The notes: a model not told the origin generated them from the sequence alone. A DNA stretch of 5,727 nt from Bacillota bacterium (GCA_030705945.1 JAUZPS010000329.1:1-5727), one strand, 5' to 3'. Shown: positions 1 through 5,587, counted from the first letter of the stretch. A program made the numbers and translations.

Positions 1-113
1 ATATCCGCATCAAAGACAAGCAGTGTCTCAATCTTCCGTAAAGCTACATCACCGCCGCCGACCACTAAACATTTCTTATGACTTATATCAATAAACAATG
101 GAAAATGAGCCAC
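1..113 (-). CDS. Precorrin-2 dehydrogenase / siroheme synthase N-terminal domain (partial, 3' end outside window)
   Basis: Only the first 37 codons are visible. They begin with a GTG start at 111-113, preceded by a strong GGGAGG ribosome binding site (121-126 on the plus strand). The protein begins MAHFPLFIDISHKKCLVVGG and continues with GGDVALRKIETLL. This is the Rossmann NAD-binding start (VVGGGxVAxRK) of the CysG N-terminal / SirC / Met8p family. That family oxidises precorrin-2 to sirohydrochlorin, and some members also insert iron to make siroheme. A Lys is more usual where this protein has Asp in GGGDVA. It is cytoplasmic and lies downstream of cobT on the same strand, which fits a tetrapyrrole / anaerobic cobalamin pathway cluster. 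Element A and about 65 nt of other sequence separate it from cobT, so co-transcription is likely but not shown. The family call is firm. Whether the gene is a single-domain sirC type or a fusion cannot be seen here. Confidence 0.87.
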   Translation of the reverse strand, partial: MAHFPLFIDISHKKCLVVGGGDVALRKIETLLVFDAD

Positions 114-149
114 TTAATTTCCTCCCTTAGATAACCAACCAAATGAAAG

Positions 150-254
150 TTTTAGGGCGTTTCAAAAAATTCCTTGTTCAAGTTTATATGACGAAAGCCC
201 ATTATATCAAGTTTTTGAAACGACCAGTTGCTAAGTTTTTTGATACTACCTTAT
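150..254 (+). repeat. Dispersed repeat element A, copy 1 (105 bp)
   Basis: This is the first of three same-orientation copies (others at 1720-1825 and 4352-4460). The core is an inverted repeat, CGTTTCAAAAA at 158-168 and TTTTTGAAACG at 212-222, around a loop of about 43 nt. It is followed by a conserved tail beginning ACCAGTTGCTAAG. The ends are weakly inverted (TTTAGG at the left, CCTTA at the right). It differs from copy 2 by about four substitutions and one base of indel. It fills the gap between the cobT stop and the next gene. It has no coding capacity, and a MITE- or REP-like mobile element is the best reading. Confidence 0.85.
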
Positions 255-283
255 ATTAAAATATTTCGGTAATTTAATTTTTT

Positions 284-1351
284 CTAGCGTATATCAACCA
301 AAAAGTCATTGTTAATATCCAATTCATCAAAAGTTGCCATATCATTTATTATATGAGTTGAAGCTTCAATAATATTAAATGCGATAGGACAGCCTGTCCC
401 TTCTCCAAGCCTCATATTCAGATCCAAAAACGGTTTTAAGCCAATATGTTCCATAATGTAAGTGTAACCGGGTTCTGCCGAAATATGCGATGGTATCATA
501 TACTCCTTAACAAGAGGGTTTATTTTATATGCCAACAAAGCCGCCGCTGCGGATATAAAGCCATCAATTACTATAGGTGTCCTATAATACGCCGCGCTTA
601 AGAAACATCCCGCCATTCCAGCTATATCTAGCCCTCCAACTTTGGATAATACATCTATGGCGTCATTTTTATCCGGTTTATTGAGCTCTAACGCTTTCAT
701 AATAATAGATTTTTTTGCTTCATATCCCTCGTCTGTCATTCCGGCGCCCTTACCTATTACTTTATCAGCTTCTATTCCTGTAAAAGCTATTAAAATTGCG
801 CTGCTTGTGCTTGTATTTCCAATTCCCATTTCACCGGTGCCTAAAAGATTATACCCCTCCTTGACCAGCTCTTTTACAATCTCAATGCCTGTTTCAATTG
901 CCTTGACAGCCTCATCTCGTGACATTGCGGGACCTTTTGACATATTGGCGGTTCCCATTCTTACTTTGCGTTTTATAAGGCCTGAATAATTTATATTTGC
1001 GTTTATGCCTATGTCTACAACCTTTACATCTGATTTTGCGTGTTTTGATAGCGCGCTTATGCCCGCCAATCCCTTTAAGATATTGACAGTCTGTAATGCA
1101 GTGATAGATTGAGGACACGCGCTCACTCCCTCTTCACAGATGCCATTATCCGCCGACATAACAATCATGCATTTCCTGTTAATTTCATTATGGATGGCGC
1201 CTGTAATACCAGCTAACTTTATAGCTATCTGCTCAAGCTCCCCTAGACTTCCAATTGGTTTAATCAATGAATCAAGCCTTTTGGACGCTTTTTCCATGCT
1301 TTCATAATCAGGTGGCCTGATACCTTTGCAAACTTCTTCAAATAAACTCAT
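284..1351 (-). CDS. cobT: Nicotinate-nucleotide--dimethylbenzimidazole phosphoribosyltransferase CobT
   Basis: This 355-residue cytoplasmic enzyme transfers phosphoribose from nicotinate mononucleotide to 5,6-dimethylbenzimidazole (or a related base), giving the alpha-riboside phosphate used as the lower ligand of cobalamin. Family features run in order: KPIGSLGELEQIA near residue 32; the substrate-pocket segment SADNGICEEGVSACPQSIT around 65-84; GTGEMGIGNTSTSSA around 171-185; KGAGMTDEGYEAK around 200-212; GGLDIAGMAG around 238-247; and the C-terminal MRLGEGTGCPIAF. The Glu in GEG is residue 317, the same number as the catalytic Glu317 of Salmonella CobT. The length is normal for the family, and no frameshift or missing motif is seen. 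The ATG at 1349-1351 follows a GAAAGGG ribosome binding site (1361-1367). The gene lies about 280 nt downstream of a cobalamin riboswitch on the same strand, so repression by B12 is expected. The next gene on this strand is a precorrin-2 dehydrogenase. Confidence 0.97.
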   Translation of the reverse strand: MSLFEEVCKGIRPPDYESMEKASKRLDSLIKPIGSLGELEQIAIKLAGITGAIHNEINRKCMIVMSADNGICEEGVSACPQSITALQTVNILKGLAGISALSKHAKSDVKVVDIGINANINYSGLIKRKVRMGTANMSKGPAMSRDEAVKAIETGIEIVKELVKEGYNLLGTGEMGIGNTSTSSAILIAFTGIEADKVIGKGAGMTDEGYEAKKSIIMKALELNKPDKNDAIDVLSKVGGLDIAGMAGCFLSAAYYRTPIVIDGFISAAAALLAYKINPLVKEYMIPSHISAEPGYTYIMEHIGLKPFLDLNMRLGEGTGCPIAFNIIEASTHIINDMATFDELDINNDFLVDIR

Positions 1352-1444
1352 AATTCACTACCCTTTCAGTATTATTTTTGATCTCTCAATTTACAAATCA
1401 GCCTAGCGCTTGAACATAAATAATGTTTTAAATTTCCATAAACT

Positions 1445-1478
1445 AAAAATACCCCTTATCCCAAAGACAAAGAGGTAT
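1445..1478 (-). terminator. Terminator-like hairpin in the cobT leader, possible riboswitch expression platform
   Basis: Read on the minus strand, ATACCTCTT (1470-1478) pairs with AAGGGGTAT (1449-1457) to give a 9-bp stem with one G-U pair and a 12-nt loop. A short run of T (1445-1448) follows. It lies between the cobalamin aptamer and the cobT start, about 95 nt upstream of the ATG, where a transcriptional riboswitch would place its terminator. The T-tract is short, so termination strength is uncertain. No clear antiterminator partner was identified. Confidence 0.5.
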
Positions 1479-1487
1479 AAATTAACT

Positions 1488-1590
1488 ATATTAAAATCAT
1501 TACTAATCTTACATTTAGCAGAGCAAAATAACGAACGGTTTTAACGGTATTTTGCAATAGATAAATGTAAAAGTTTAATTGATTTCATAT
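1488..1590 (-). repeat. Dispersed repeat element B, copy 1 (divergent)
   Basis: This is a long imperfect palindrome. The left arm has AATCTTACATTTA near 1505-1517 and the right arm has AAATGTAAAAG near 1563-1573. An inner hairpin joins GCAAAATAACG with GGTATTTTGC. It is clearly related to the copies at 2028-2132 and 5459-5566 but carries many substitutions, so it is an older copy. Its orientation matches the copy at 5459. It lies inside the cobT leader, between the riboswitch aptamer and the terminator-like hairpin. It has no coding capacity. Strand is nominal, because the element is palindromic. Confidence 0.75.
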
Positions 1591-1631
1591 AACATTTAAA
1601 CATTACCCTATCTTCCGTAGGCTAAAACATT

Positions 1632-1976
1632 GTACAGGTATTCTGGCTCAGGTTCACAGCTTTATTGCGCCTTCCCGGTTTTCCAGTGGCAATTAAATAA
1701 AATCTATATAAATATCATGTTTTAGGGCGTTTCAAAAAATTCCTTGTTCAAGTTTATATGACGAGAACCCTTTATATCAAATTTTTGAAACGACCAGTTG
1801 CTAAGTTTTTTTGATACTACCTTATTGGTACCGAACATAATATTTATAGTTTTTAAAAGCAAAAAGCTCCCCTATACAGCGGCGGGACCGCATGGGTTTT
1901 TCACCCATTTCCCTGTTTTCAGACAAAAGTCCGAAATTTAAAAATATTTAGTTGACAAGTTTTTTTACTGCCTAAC
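1632..1976 (-). promoter_or_regulatory. Cobalamin (adenosylcobalamin-type) riboswitch, interrupted by element A
   Basis: Read on the minus strand, the conserved cobalamin aptamer blocks appear in order. A CGGAC-TTTT-GTCTG hairpin is followed by AACAGGGAA (1909-1917). Next is the GGGTG/CACCC hairpin, read as GGGTGAAAAACCC (1894-1906). Then come GCGGTCCCGCCGCTGT (1876-1891) and GGGGAGC (1866-1872). After a gap come GCCACTGG (1683-1690) and GGGAAGGCGC (1667-1676). The B12-box region follows, TGAACCTGAGCCAG, then ATACCTGTAC (ending at 1632). A P1 stem can be drawn between GTTAGG (1971-1976) and CCTGTAC (1632-1638). The 175 nt between GGGGAGC and GCCACTGG are far longer than the usual short peripheral loop and contain element A. 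All core motifs are intact, so the aptamer may still bind B12. It leads into cobT, and the expected effect of the ligand is repression of cobT. Confidence 0.92.
1720..1825 (+). repeat. Dispersed repeat element A, copy 2, inside the cobalamin riboswitch
   Basis: This 106-bp copy is nearly identical to the one at 150-254. The core inverted repeat is at 1728-1738 and 1782-1792, followed by the same ACCAGTTGCTAAG tail. It sits in the peripheral loop between riboswitch blocks GGGGAGC and GCCACTGG. Its flanks, 1704-1721 and 1834-1849, are complementary over about 16 bp with a 2-nt bulge. The element therefore lies at the tip of an AT-rich stem. That would let the aptamer fold around it. Confidence 0.88.
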
Positions 1977-1980
1977 TGAG

Positions 1981-2009
1981 ATTTTACCATTATAACTTTT
2001 ACTTGTCAA
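1981..2009 (-). promoter_or_regulatory. Sigma-A-type promoter for the cobT leader
   Basis: On the minus strand, TTGACA (2004-2009) and TAAAAT (1981-1986) are separated by exactly 17 bp. The -35 box is perfect and the -10 box matches 5 of 6 consensus positions. Transcription would start near 1974, at the 5' edge of the riboswitch aptamer, which is where its promoter should be. An alternative TATAAT lies only 9 bp from the -35 and is too close to use it. Confidence 0.78.
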
Positions 2010-2027
2010 AATATAGTTTTGTTGACC

Positions 2028-2132
2028 TATATAAAAAGCAATTAATCTTTTACATTTGCCTATCACAAAATAACGTTAAAGCGTTCGTTATTTTGCTCCG
2101 TCAAATGTAAGATTAATAGTGCTTTTTATATA
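2028..2132 (+). repeat. Dispersed repeat element B, copy 2
   Basis: The element is bounded by TATATAAAAAGCA and its reverse complement TGCTTTTTATATA. The 95-bp core is 2033-2127. Arms containing AATCTTTTACATTTG and CAAATGTAAGATT pair. An inner perfect stem joins CAAAATAACG and CGTTATTTTG. The whole unit can fold as one long hairpin. Its core is the reverse complement of 5464-5558 with a single mismatch. It lies in the divergent region between the cobT promoter and the response-regulator gene. It has the structure of a MITE with no transposase. Confidence 0.85.
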
Positions 2133-2219
2133 TATAACTCTGATTTGATAGTATGGAAAATATAATCCCGATATGTTAATATTTTTATAATAAAATCATT
2201 TCAGCTAAAGAGGTATTAT

Positions 2220-2900
2220 ATGGATCTGTTGATTGTTGATGATGAAAAGCCATTTGTTCTTGGTTTAACGACAAGCTTGAGAAAAGAAGGTTATACTGTT
2301 TATACAGCCTATGATGGCATCAGCGCCCTAGAAATGATAAAAAATCAGAAGCTGGATATGGTTTTACTCGATGTCATGCTTCCTGAGATGGATGGAATCA
2401 CTTTGCTTAAAAAAATCAGGGATATTTGTAACGTTCCTGTTATAATGCTTACAGCAAAAGATGATTATGCGGATATGGTGCTAGGACTTGAGTTAGGCGC
2501 CGATGATTACGTTACAAAGCCTTTTAACTCCAGAGTCCTTATTGCAAGAATCAAAGCCGTAGTACGCAGAAAATCCCTTGCTCCTGATAGTTACCATAAT
2601 CAGTTTTCTCTCCGTGATCTGATTATAGATTATAATCTGAGAAACGTTTATAAAAACAACAAAGAAATAACTCTTACTTCAAAAGAATTTGATATACTAT
2701 GCGTTCTTGTCAGAAACAAAGGTGTTGTAATACCCAGGGACAGGCTATATGAAATAGTATGGGACACACCTGAATTTGATACACGGACCGTTGATGTCCA
2801 TGTAAGAAACCTTAGGGAAAAAATTGAAACTGATCCCTCGAATCCTTATTTTATCCGGACTAAATGGGGTGTTGGTTATTATTTTATTAAGGAGTCATAA
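2220..2900 (+). CDS. OmpR/PhoB-family response regulator
   Basis: This 226-residue cytoplasmic DNA-binding protein is the output half of a two-component system. The receiver domain (about 1-115) has the acidic pair D8/D9, phospho-acceptor D51 in LLDVMLPEMDG, T78 in MLTA, and K100-P101 in YVTKPF. A winged-helix effector domain spans about 127-224. Its likely recognition helix lies in RTVDVHVRNLREKIE (189-203), and it ends with the wing RTKWGVGYYF. Length and domain order are normal for the family. The ATG at 2220 follows AAAGAGG (2207-2213) with a 6-nt spacer. The sensor kinase gene starts 5 nt after the stop, so the two are an operon. TATAAT-like sequences at 2161-2166 and 2186-2191 are candidate -10 boxes, but neither has a well-spaced -35. 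The regulated genes are not shown directly; a candidate binding site lies at 4293-4312, after the kinase. Confidence 0.96.
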   Translation: MDLLIVDDEKPFVLGLTTSLRKEGYTVYTAYDGISALEMIKNQKLDMVLLDVMLPEMDGITLLKKIRDICNVPVIMLTAKDDYADMVLGLELGADDYVTKPFNSRVLIARIKAVVRRKSLAPDSYHNQFSLRDLIIDYNLRNVYKNNKEITLTSKEFDILCVLVRNKGVVIPRDRLYEIVWDTPEFDTRTVDVHVRNLREKIETDPSNPYFIRTKWGVGYYFIKES

Positions 2901-2908
2901 AAAAATTG
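2889..2908 (+). promoter_or_regulatory. Ribosome binding site and TTG start of the sensor kinase
   Basis: AAGGAG (2889-2894) lies inside the last codons of the response-regulator gene, 11 nt upstream of the TTG at 2906-2908. No ATG or GTG is available near this point in frame. Starting at TTG gives the typical kinase N-terminus MFKSIKWRLT followed at once by a membrane helix. This supports TTG as the start and suggests translational coupling with the regulator. Confidence 0.7.
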
Positions 2909-4282
2909 TTTAAAAGCATAAAATGGCGACTGACAATTACATATGGACTATTATTCTTAATTGCTATCGCTTTTATTGACTTTATTCTCATTACATTATA
3001 TTGCAATCAGCAATTCGATAAGACGGAAAAAGTGTATTCTCAAATGGCTAAAATAGTTTCTGAAATGACAGTGAGAAACTTAAGTTTTCCTTATTTTATA
3101 AACTCTTCCGGAAACGCTGAGAATAGTTTAAGCGGCAGGGTTCTTGCTCTCAATCTGGAAAAAAGAGTTGTTGCGGATAGTTTAAAACAGTTTGACGGTC
3201 AATTAATCGATAACCCGGAATTAAGAAAAACATATTCCACTTATAAAACATCAATTGGATATTATATTCTAAATGGCGATAGAATAGCTATGCTGTCTTA
3301 CCCAATGTTCAAAAAGAGTATTTTTGCAGGAGCTGTGCTTATATCCTATAATGTGACGGACCTGTGGAATGAAAACTTCAGATTTGCTGTTCAGGTTATA
3401 ATTATATCTCTTTTAGTAATTATAATTATTCTTATTTTAACCTATATTATTGGTAAAAAAATATCTTCGCCGCTAAAAAAAATGACGCTAGCGTCTCTTG
3501 AGATACTTAACGGCAAGCCAGGAGTGACCGTTGATGTACAATCCTACGATGAACTTGGCTCTCTTTCTAAAACCTTCAATAAAATGAGTTCTGAATTGCA
3601 GCGTATTGAGTTGGGCAGAAAAAGGTTCTTAAGCAGTGTATCCCATGAATTCAAAACTCCGTTAACCTCCATTAAAGCCCTCATTGAGCCTTTTATGGGA
3701 GAGACGCTTATTGACGGCAAAATGTTAAATGAACATTTATTCTATGTTGATTCTGAAATCGACAGATTAACAAAGCTTGTTAAATCACTTGTCACAGTGA
3801 CAAGGCTTGAAGAAATAACCCCTTCAATTTCTAAGCTCAATATATATTCTGAAGTGTCCTCCATAATTCGTATCTTGTCTCCTCTTGCGTCAGATAAGAA
3901 TATTTCTCTTGAAAACAATATCTCCAAAGATTTAAATATTAATACTGACCAGCAACTATTTCGTGAAATCATTATTAATCTTATTGATAACTCAATCAAA
4001 TACGGCAATGAAAATGGACTCATAAATCTATATTCAATAATTCATACCGATCATCTTGAAATAATAATTAAAGATAATGGTATCGGTATTTCAGAAAGTG
4101 ATTTGCCTAATATCTTCGACAACTTTTATATGTCCGACTCAGCCCGTAAAAGTGGAAACGGAAGCGGTATCGGACTCTATGTTGTTAAGAAAATCATAAA
4201 ACTTTTAAACTGGAACATAAGCGTAAATAGCTCCCTTTCGTCCGGCTCGGAATTCATAATAACCATTCCTACAATTTTCTAA
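2906..4282 (+). CDS. Membrane sensor histidine kinase (HAMP-HisKA-HATPase)
   Basis: This 458-residue protein is the partner of the upstream response regulator. It has a first membrane helix at about 11-31, an extracytoplasmic sensor region of about 125 residues (33-160), and a second helix at about 162-183 (rich in Ile/Leu/Val). A HAMP linker follows at about 184-236. The dimerisation / phosphotransfer domain has the H-box SSVSHEFKTPLTSI with phospho-acceptor H247. The E248 and T251 that follow fit the ExxT phosphatase motif. The ATPase domain shows the N-box NLIDNSIKYG (N362), the G1 box KDNGIGI (D390), the F-box IFDNFYM and the G2 box GNGSGIGLYVVK (419-424 core). All catalytic motifs are intact. 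The sensor region has no motif I recognise and the ligand is unknown. Because the next gene encodes an exported lipoprotein, an envelope signal is plausible, but this is inference. Confidence 0.96.
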   Translation: MFKSIKWRLTITYGLLFLIAIAFIDFILITLYCNQQFDKTEKVYSQMAKIVSEMTVRNLSFPYFINSSGNAENSLSGRVLALNLEKRVVADSLKQFDGQLIDNPELRKTYSTYKTSIGYYILNGDRIAMLSYPMFKKSIFAGAVLISYNVTDLWNENFRFAVQVIIISLLVIIIILILTYIIGKKISSPLKKMTLASLEILNGKPGVTVDVQSYDELGSLSKTFNKMSSELQRIELGRKRFLSSVSHEFKTPLTSIKALIEPFMGETLIDGKMLNEHLFYVDSEIDRLTKLVKSLVTVTRLEEITPSISKLNIYSEVSSIIRILSPLASDKNISLENNISKDLNINTDQQLFREIIINLIDNSIKYGNENGLINLYSIIHTDHLEIIIKDNGIGISESDLPNIFDNFYMSDSARKSGNGSGIGLYVVKKIIKLLNWNISVNSSLSSGSEFIITIPTIF

Positions 4283-4292
4283 TAAAATCTTT

Positions 4293-4341
4293 TTCTTTAC
4301 ACTTTCTTTACAATTCATCACTTTTTCTTAAGATGTTTAAT
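4293..4341 (+). promoter_or_regulatory. Candidate response-regulator binding direct repeat and promoter of the lipoprotein gene
   Basis: TTCTTTACA occurs perfectly twice, at 4293-4301 and 4304-4312, giving an 11-bp period. A weaker third copy (TTCATCACT, 6 of 9 matches) starts at 4314. Two same-direction half-sites one helical turn apart are the usual target of OmpR/PhoB-family dimers. A possible -10 (TTTAAT, 4336-4341) lies 23 bp after the second repeat, so the repeats would cover or replace the -35, as at activator-dependent promoters. The site lies 10 nt after the kinase stop and upstream of the lipoprotein gene. The direct repeat is seen in the sequence. Binding by the adjacent regulator is inference. 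Confidence 0.5.
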
Positions 4342-4489
4342 TTAAAATCTTATTTAAGGCGTTTCAAAAAATTCCTTGTTCAAGTTTTGTATGATGAAAG
4401 CTCATTATATCAAGTTTTTGAAACGACCAGTTGCTAAGTTTTTTTCTGGTACTGCCTTATATAAGATATGTCTATAAAATTTTAAATTA
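4338..4489 (+). repeat. Nested palindrome surrounding element A copy 3
   Basis: TAATTTAAAAT (4338-4348) is perfectly complementary to ATTTTAAATTA (4479-4489). Just inside, CTTATTTAAGGC (4349-4360) pairs with GCCTTATATAAG (4454-4465) at 11 of 12 positions. With the core CGTTTCAAAAA arms these form a long interrupted hairpin in the leader ahead of the lipoprotein gene. It could be a pre-existing palindrome into which the element inserted, or an outer, more variable part of the element. The AT-rich outer arms lower the significance of the pairing. Confidence 0.5.
4352..4460 (+). repeat. Dispersed repeat element A, copy 3
   Basis: This 109-bp copy is more diverged than the other two. It keeps the core arms (4360-4370 and 4415-4425), the AATTCCTTGTTCAAGTTT segment and the ACCAGTTGCTAAG tail exactly, with changes in the central loop and near the right end. 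Its ends are the clearest inverted pair, TAAGGC and GCCTTA. It lies in the untranslated leader between the kinase and the lipoprotein gene. Confidence 0.85.
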
Positions 4490-4505
4490 TACGGAGGACT
4501 GCATT

Positions 4506-5393
4506 ATGGACGTTAAACCATTGATTAATTACTCAAAACCCCAATACCCTGATTTTGACGAGGTGAAAAATCATCCAAAATTACTTAAAAACATCCCCAA
4601 TAGATGGAAATCACATTTTATTTCAGGTATATTAATTTCAGGCATTTTACTGTCATCACTTTCAGCTTGCGGCAAAATCGAATCCTCCGGAGATGTTTCC
4701 CACAATGGAAAAGTTGCGCCTATTTTTATTCATGGCAATGGAAAATCAACTTTTAATAAAAGCGTTACACCTTCAGTTACTGTAAAAACATTATCATATC
4801 AAAGCAAGCGTCAGACAAGAGCTTCAATATCAGAACTTACCTTCAGAGAGAGTCCAAAACCGATGCTGGTTGGCAATTATCCGGGAGGACCTGTTCCGGC
4901 AATTACATCACCATATCTATCAGAGCCAGATGTATTGGGTATCATCCATGAGGAATTGTCCCAATCAGGTATCAACTTTAAGATTGATTTTGAAAAACCT
5001 TTTACTTTAAAAATATTTAATAACAAAGATATTAATATCGATCAAAGTTTATGGAATGAAGAAGTCCGTTCAAAACTTTTGAAAGACGCTAAAATATCAG
5101 ATTTTGACGGTTATGACCCCGTTAAAAAAATAGGTTTTGAATATGTTTCTGTCGAAGACTCTCAAAATCTCGGTTTGGCTCCAGTTGCAAATGAAAACGG
5201 AGATGAGACGATGGATTTCCTTGATTTAACACAAAAATTCAGGTCTATTATAGAAAACCACACAGGCGAAAACTATGTTGGGCTTTTTTACGATCCAGGA
5301 AACGCTAATGCCGATATTGACGAACGAAAGCTCTTGCTCCGTCAACAGGTAAAGGATTTCATTGAATGGCTTAAGTTTAAAGGAGCCTTATAG
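4506..5393 (+). CDS. Predicted lipoprotein of unknown function, upstream of a radical SAM enzyme
   Basis: This 295-residue protein has no domain I can name. The ATG at 4506 is chosen because GGAGG (4493-4497) lies 8 nt upstream. The frame stays open back to 4431, but those codons fall in element A and its flank. The protein starts with a polar, Pro/Lys-rich stretch of about 36 residues (KPLINYSKPQYPDF, then PNRWK). A hydrophobic segment at 38-54 ends in the lipobox-like LSAC with C55. That is the only cysteine in the protein, which fits lipidation and anchoring outside the membrane. The N-region is far longer than in usual lipoprotein signals, so an uncleaved signal anchor is the alternative. 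The exported part has a Ser/Thr-rich linker (about 60-110), PKPMLVGNYPGGPVPAI (117-133) and a charged C-terminal domain ending LLLRQQVKDFIEWLKFKG. I recall similar hypothetical proteins next to radical SAM genes in clostridia, but cannot verify this. Control by the adjacent two-component system is likely. Confidence 0.85.
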   Translation: MDVKPLINYSKPQYPDFDEVKNHPKLLKNIPNRWKSHFISGILISGILLSSLSACGKIESSGDVSHNGKVAPIFIHGNGKSTFNKSVTPSVTVKTLSYQSKRQTRASISELTFRESPKPMLVGNYPGGPVPAITSPYLSEPDVLGIIHEELSQSGINFKIDFEKPFTLKIFNNKDINIDQSLWNEEVRSKLLKDAKISDFDGYDPVKKIGFEYVSVEDSQNLGLAPVANENGDETMDFLDLTQKFRSIIENHTGENYVGLFYDPGNANADIDERKLLLRQQVKDFIEWLKFKGAL

Positions 5394-5458
5394 AAAACCG
5401 CTTCTTACAACTACTTTTTAGAAAGTGTATTTACCTTCCAAAAATAGTTTACAGTTTC

Positions 5459-5566
5459 TATATAAAAAGCACTATTAATCTTACATTTGACGGAGCAAAA
5501 TAACGAACGCTTTAACGTTATTTTGGGATAGGCAAATGTAAAAGATTAATTGCTTTTTATCTATAT
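5459..5566 (-). repeat. Dispersed repeat element B, copy 3
   Basis: The core 5464-5558 is the reverse complement of 2033-2127 with one mismatch in 95 positions (TGGGATAGG here, TGTGATAGG in the other read on this strand). The inner perfect stem is CAAAATAACG (5496-5505) with CGTTATTTTG (5516-5525). TCTATAT occurs at both edges (5457-5463 and 5560-5566) and may be a target duplication, although part of it overlaps the element's own TATA end. It fills most of the gap between the lipoprotein and radical SAM genes. Confidence 0.85.
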
Positions 5567-5587
5567 TGAATTGAGGGGTGGAATAAA

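Noticed and set aside
150..254. TATAAT on the minus strand inside element A as an outward promoter for the precorrin-2 dehydrogenase gene
   Set aside because: The TATAAT is present in copies 1 and 3, but no acceptable -35 lies 16-18 bp upstream and copy 2 has TATAAA, so a promoter cannot be supported.
642..989. Plus-strand open frame of 115 codons
   Set aside because: It lies wholly antisense to the well-conserved cobT gene, has no recognisable motif and is explained by cobT codon composition.
912..1118. Minus-strand open frame of 68 codons
   Set aside because: It is an out-of-frame reading of cobT, rich in Arg/Lys/His, with no supporting domain.
3742..4023. Minus-strand open frame of 93 codons
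   Set aside because: It is antisense to the DHp-to-ATPase region of the sensor kinase, whose motifs are intact, and has no domain of its own.
150..4460. CRISPR-like array made by the element A copies
   Set aside because: The three copies are thousands of bases apart, about 105 bp long and separated by genes, with no regular spacers or cas genes.
4431..4505. N-terminal extension of the lipoprotein reading frame by 25 codons
   Set aside because: The codons are element A sequence and its flank, there is no ribosome binding site before 4431, and an ATG with a well-spaced GGAGG is at 4506.
5409..5452. Terminator after the lipoprotein gene
   Set aside because: ACTACTTTTT and AAAAATAGT can pair, but the stem is almost all A-T, is bulged, and lacks a proper T-tract after it.
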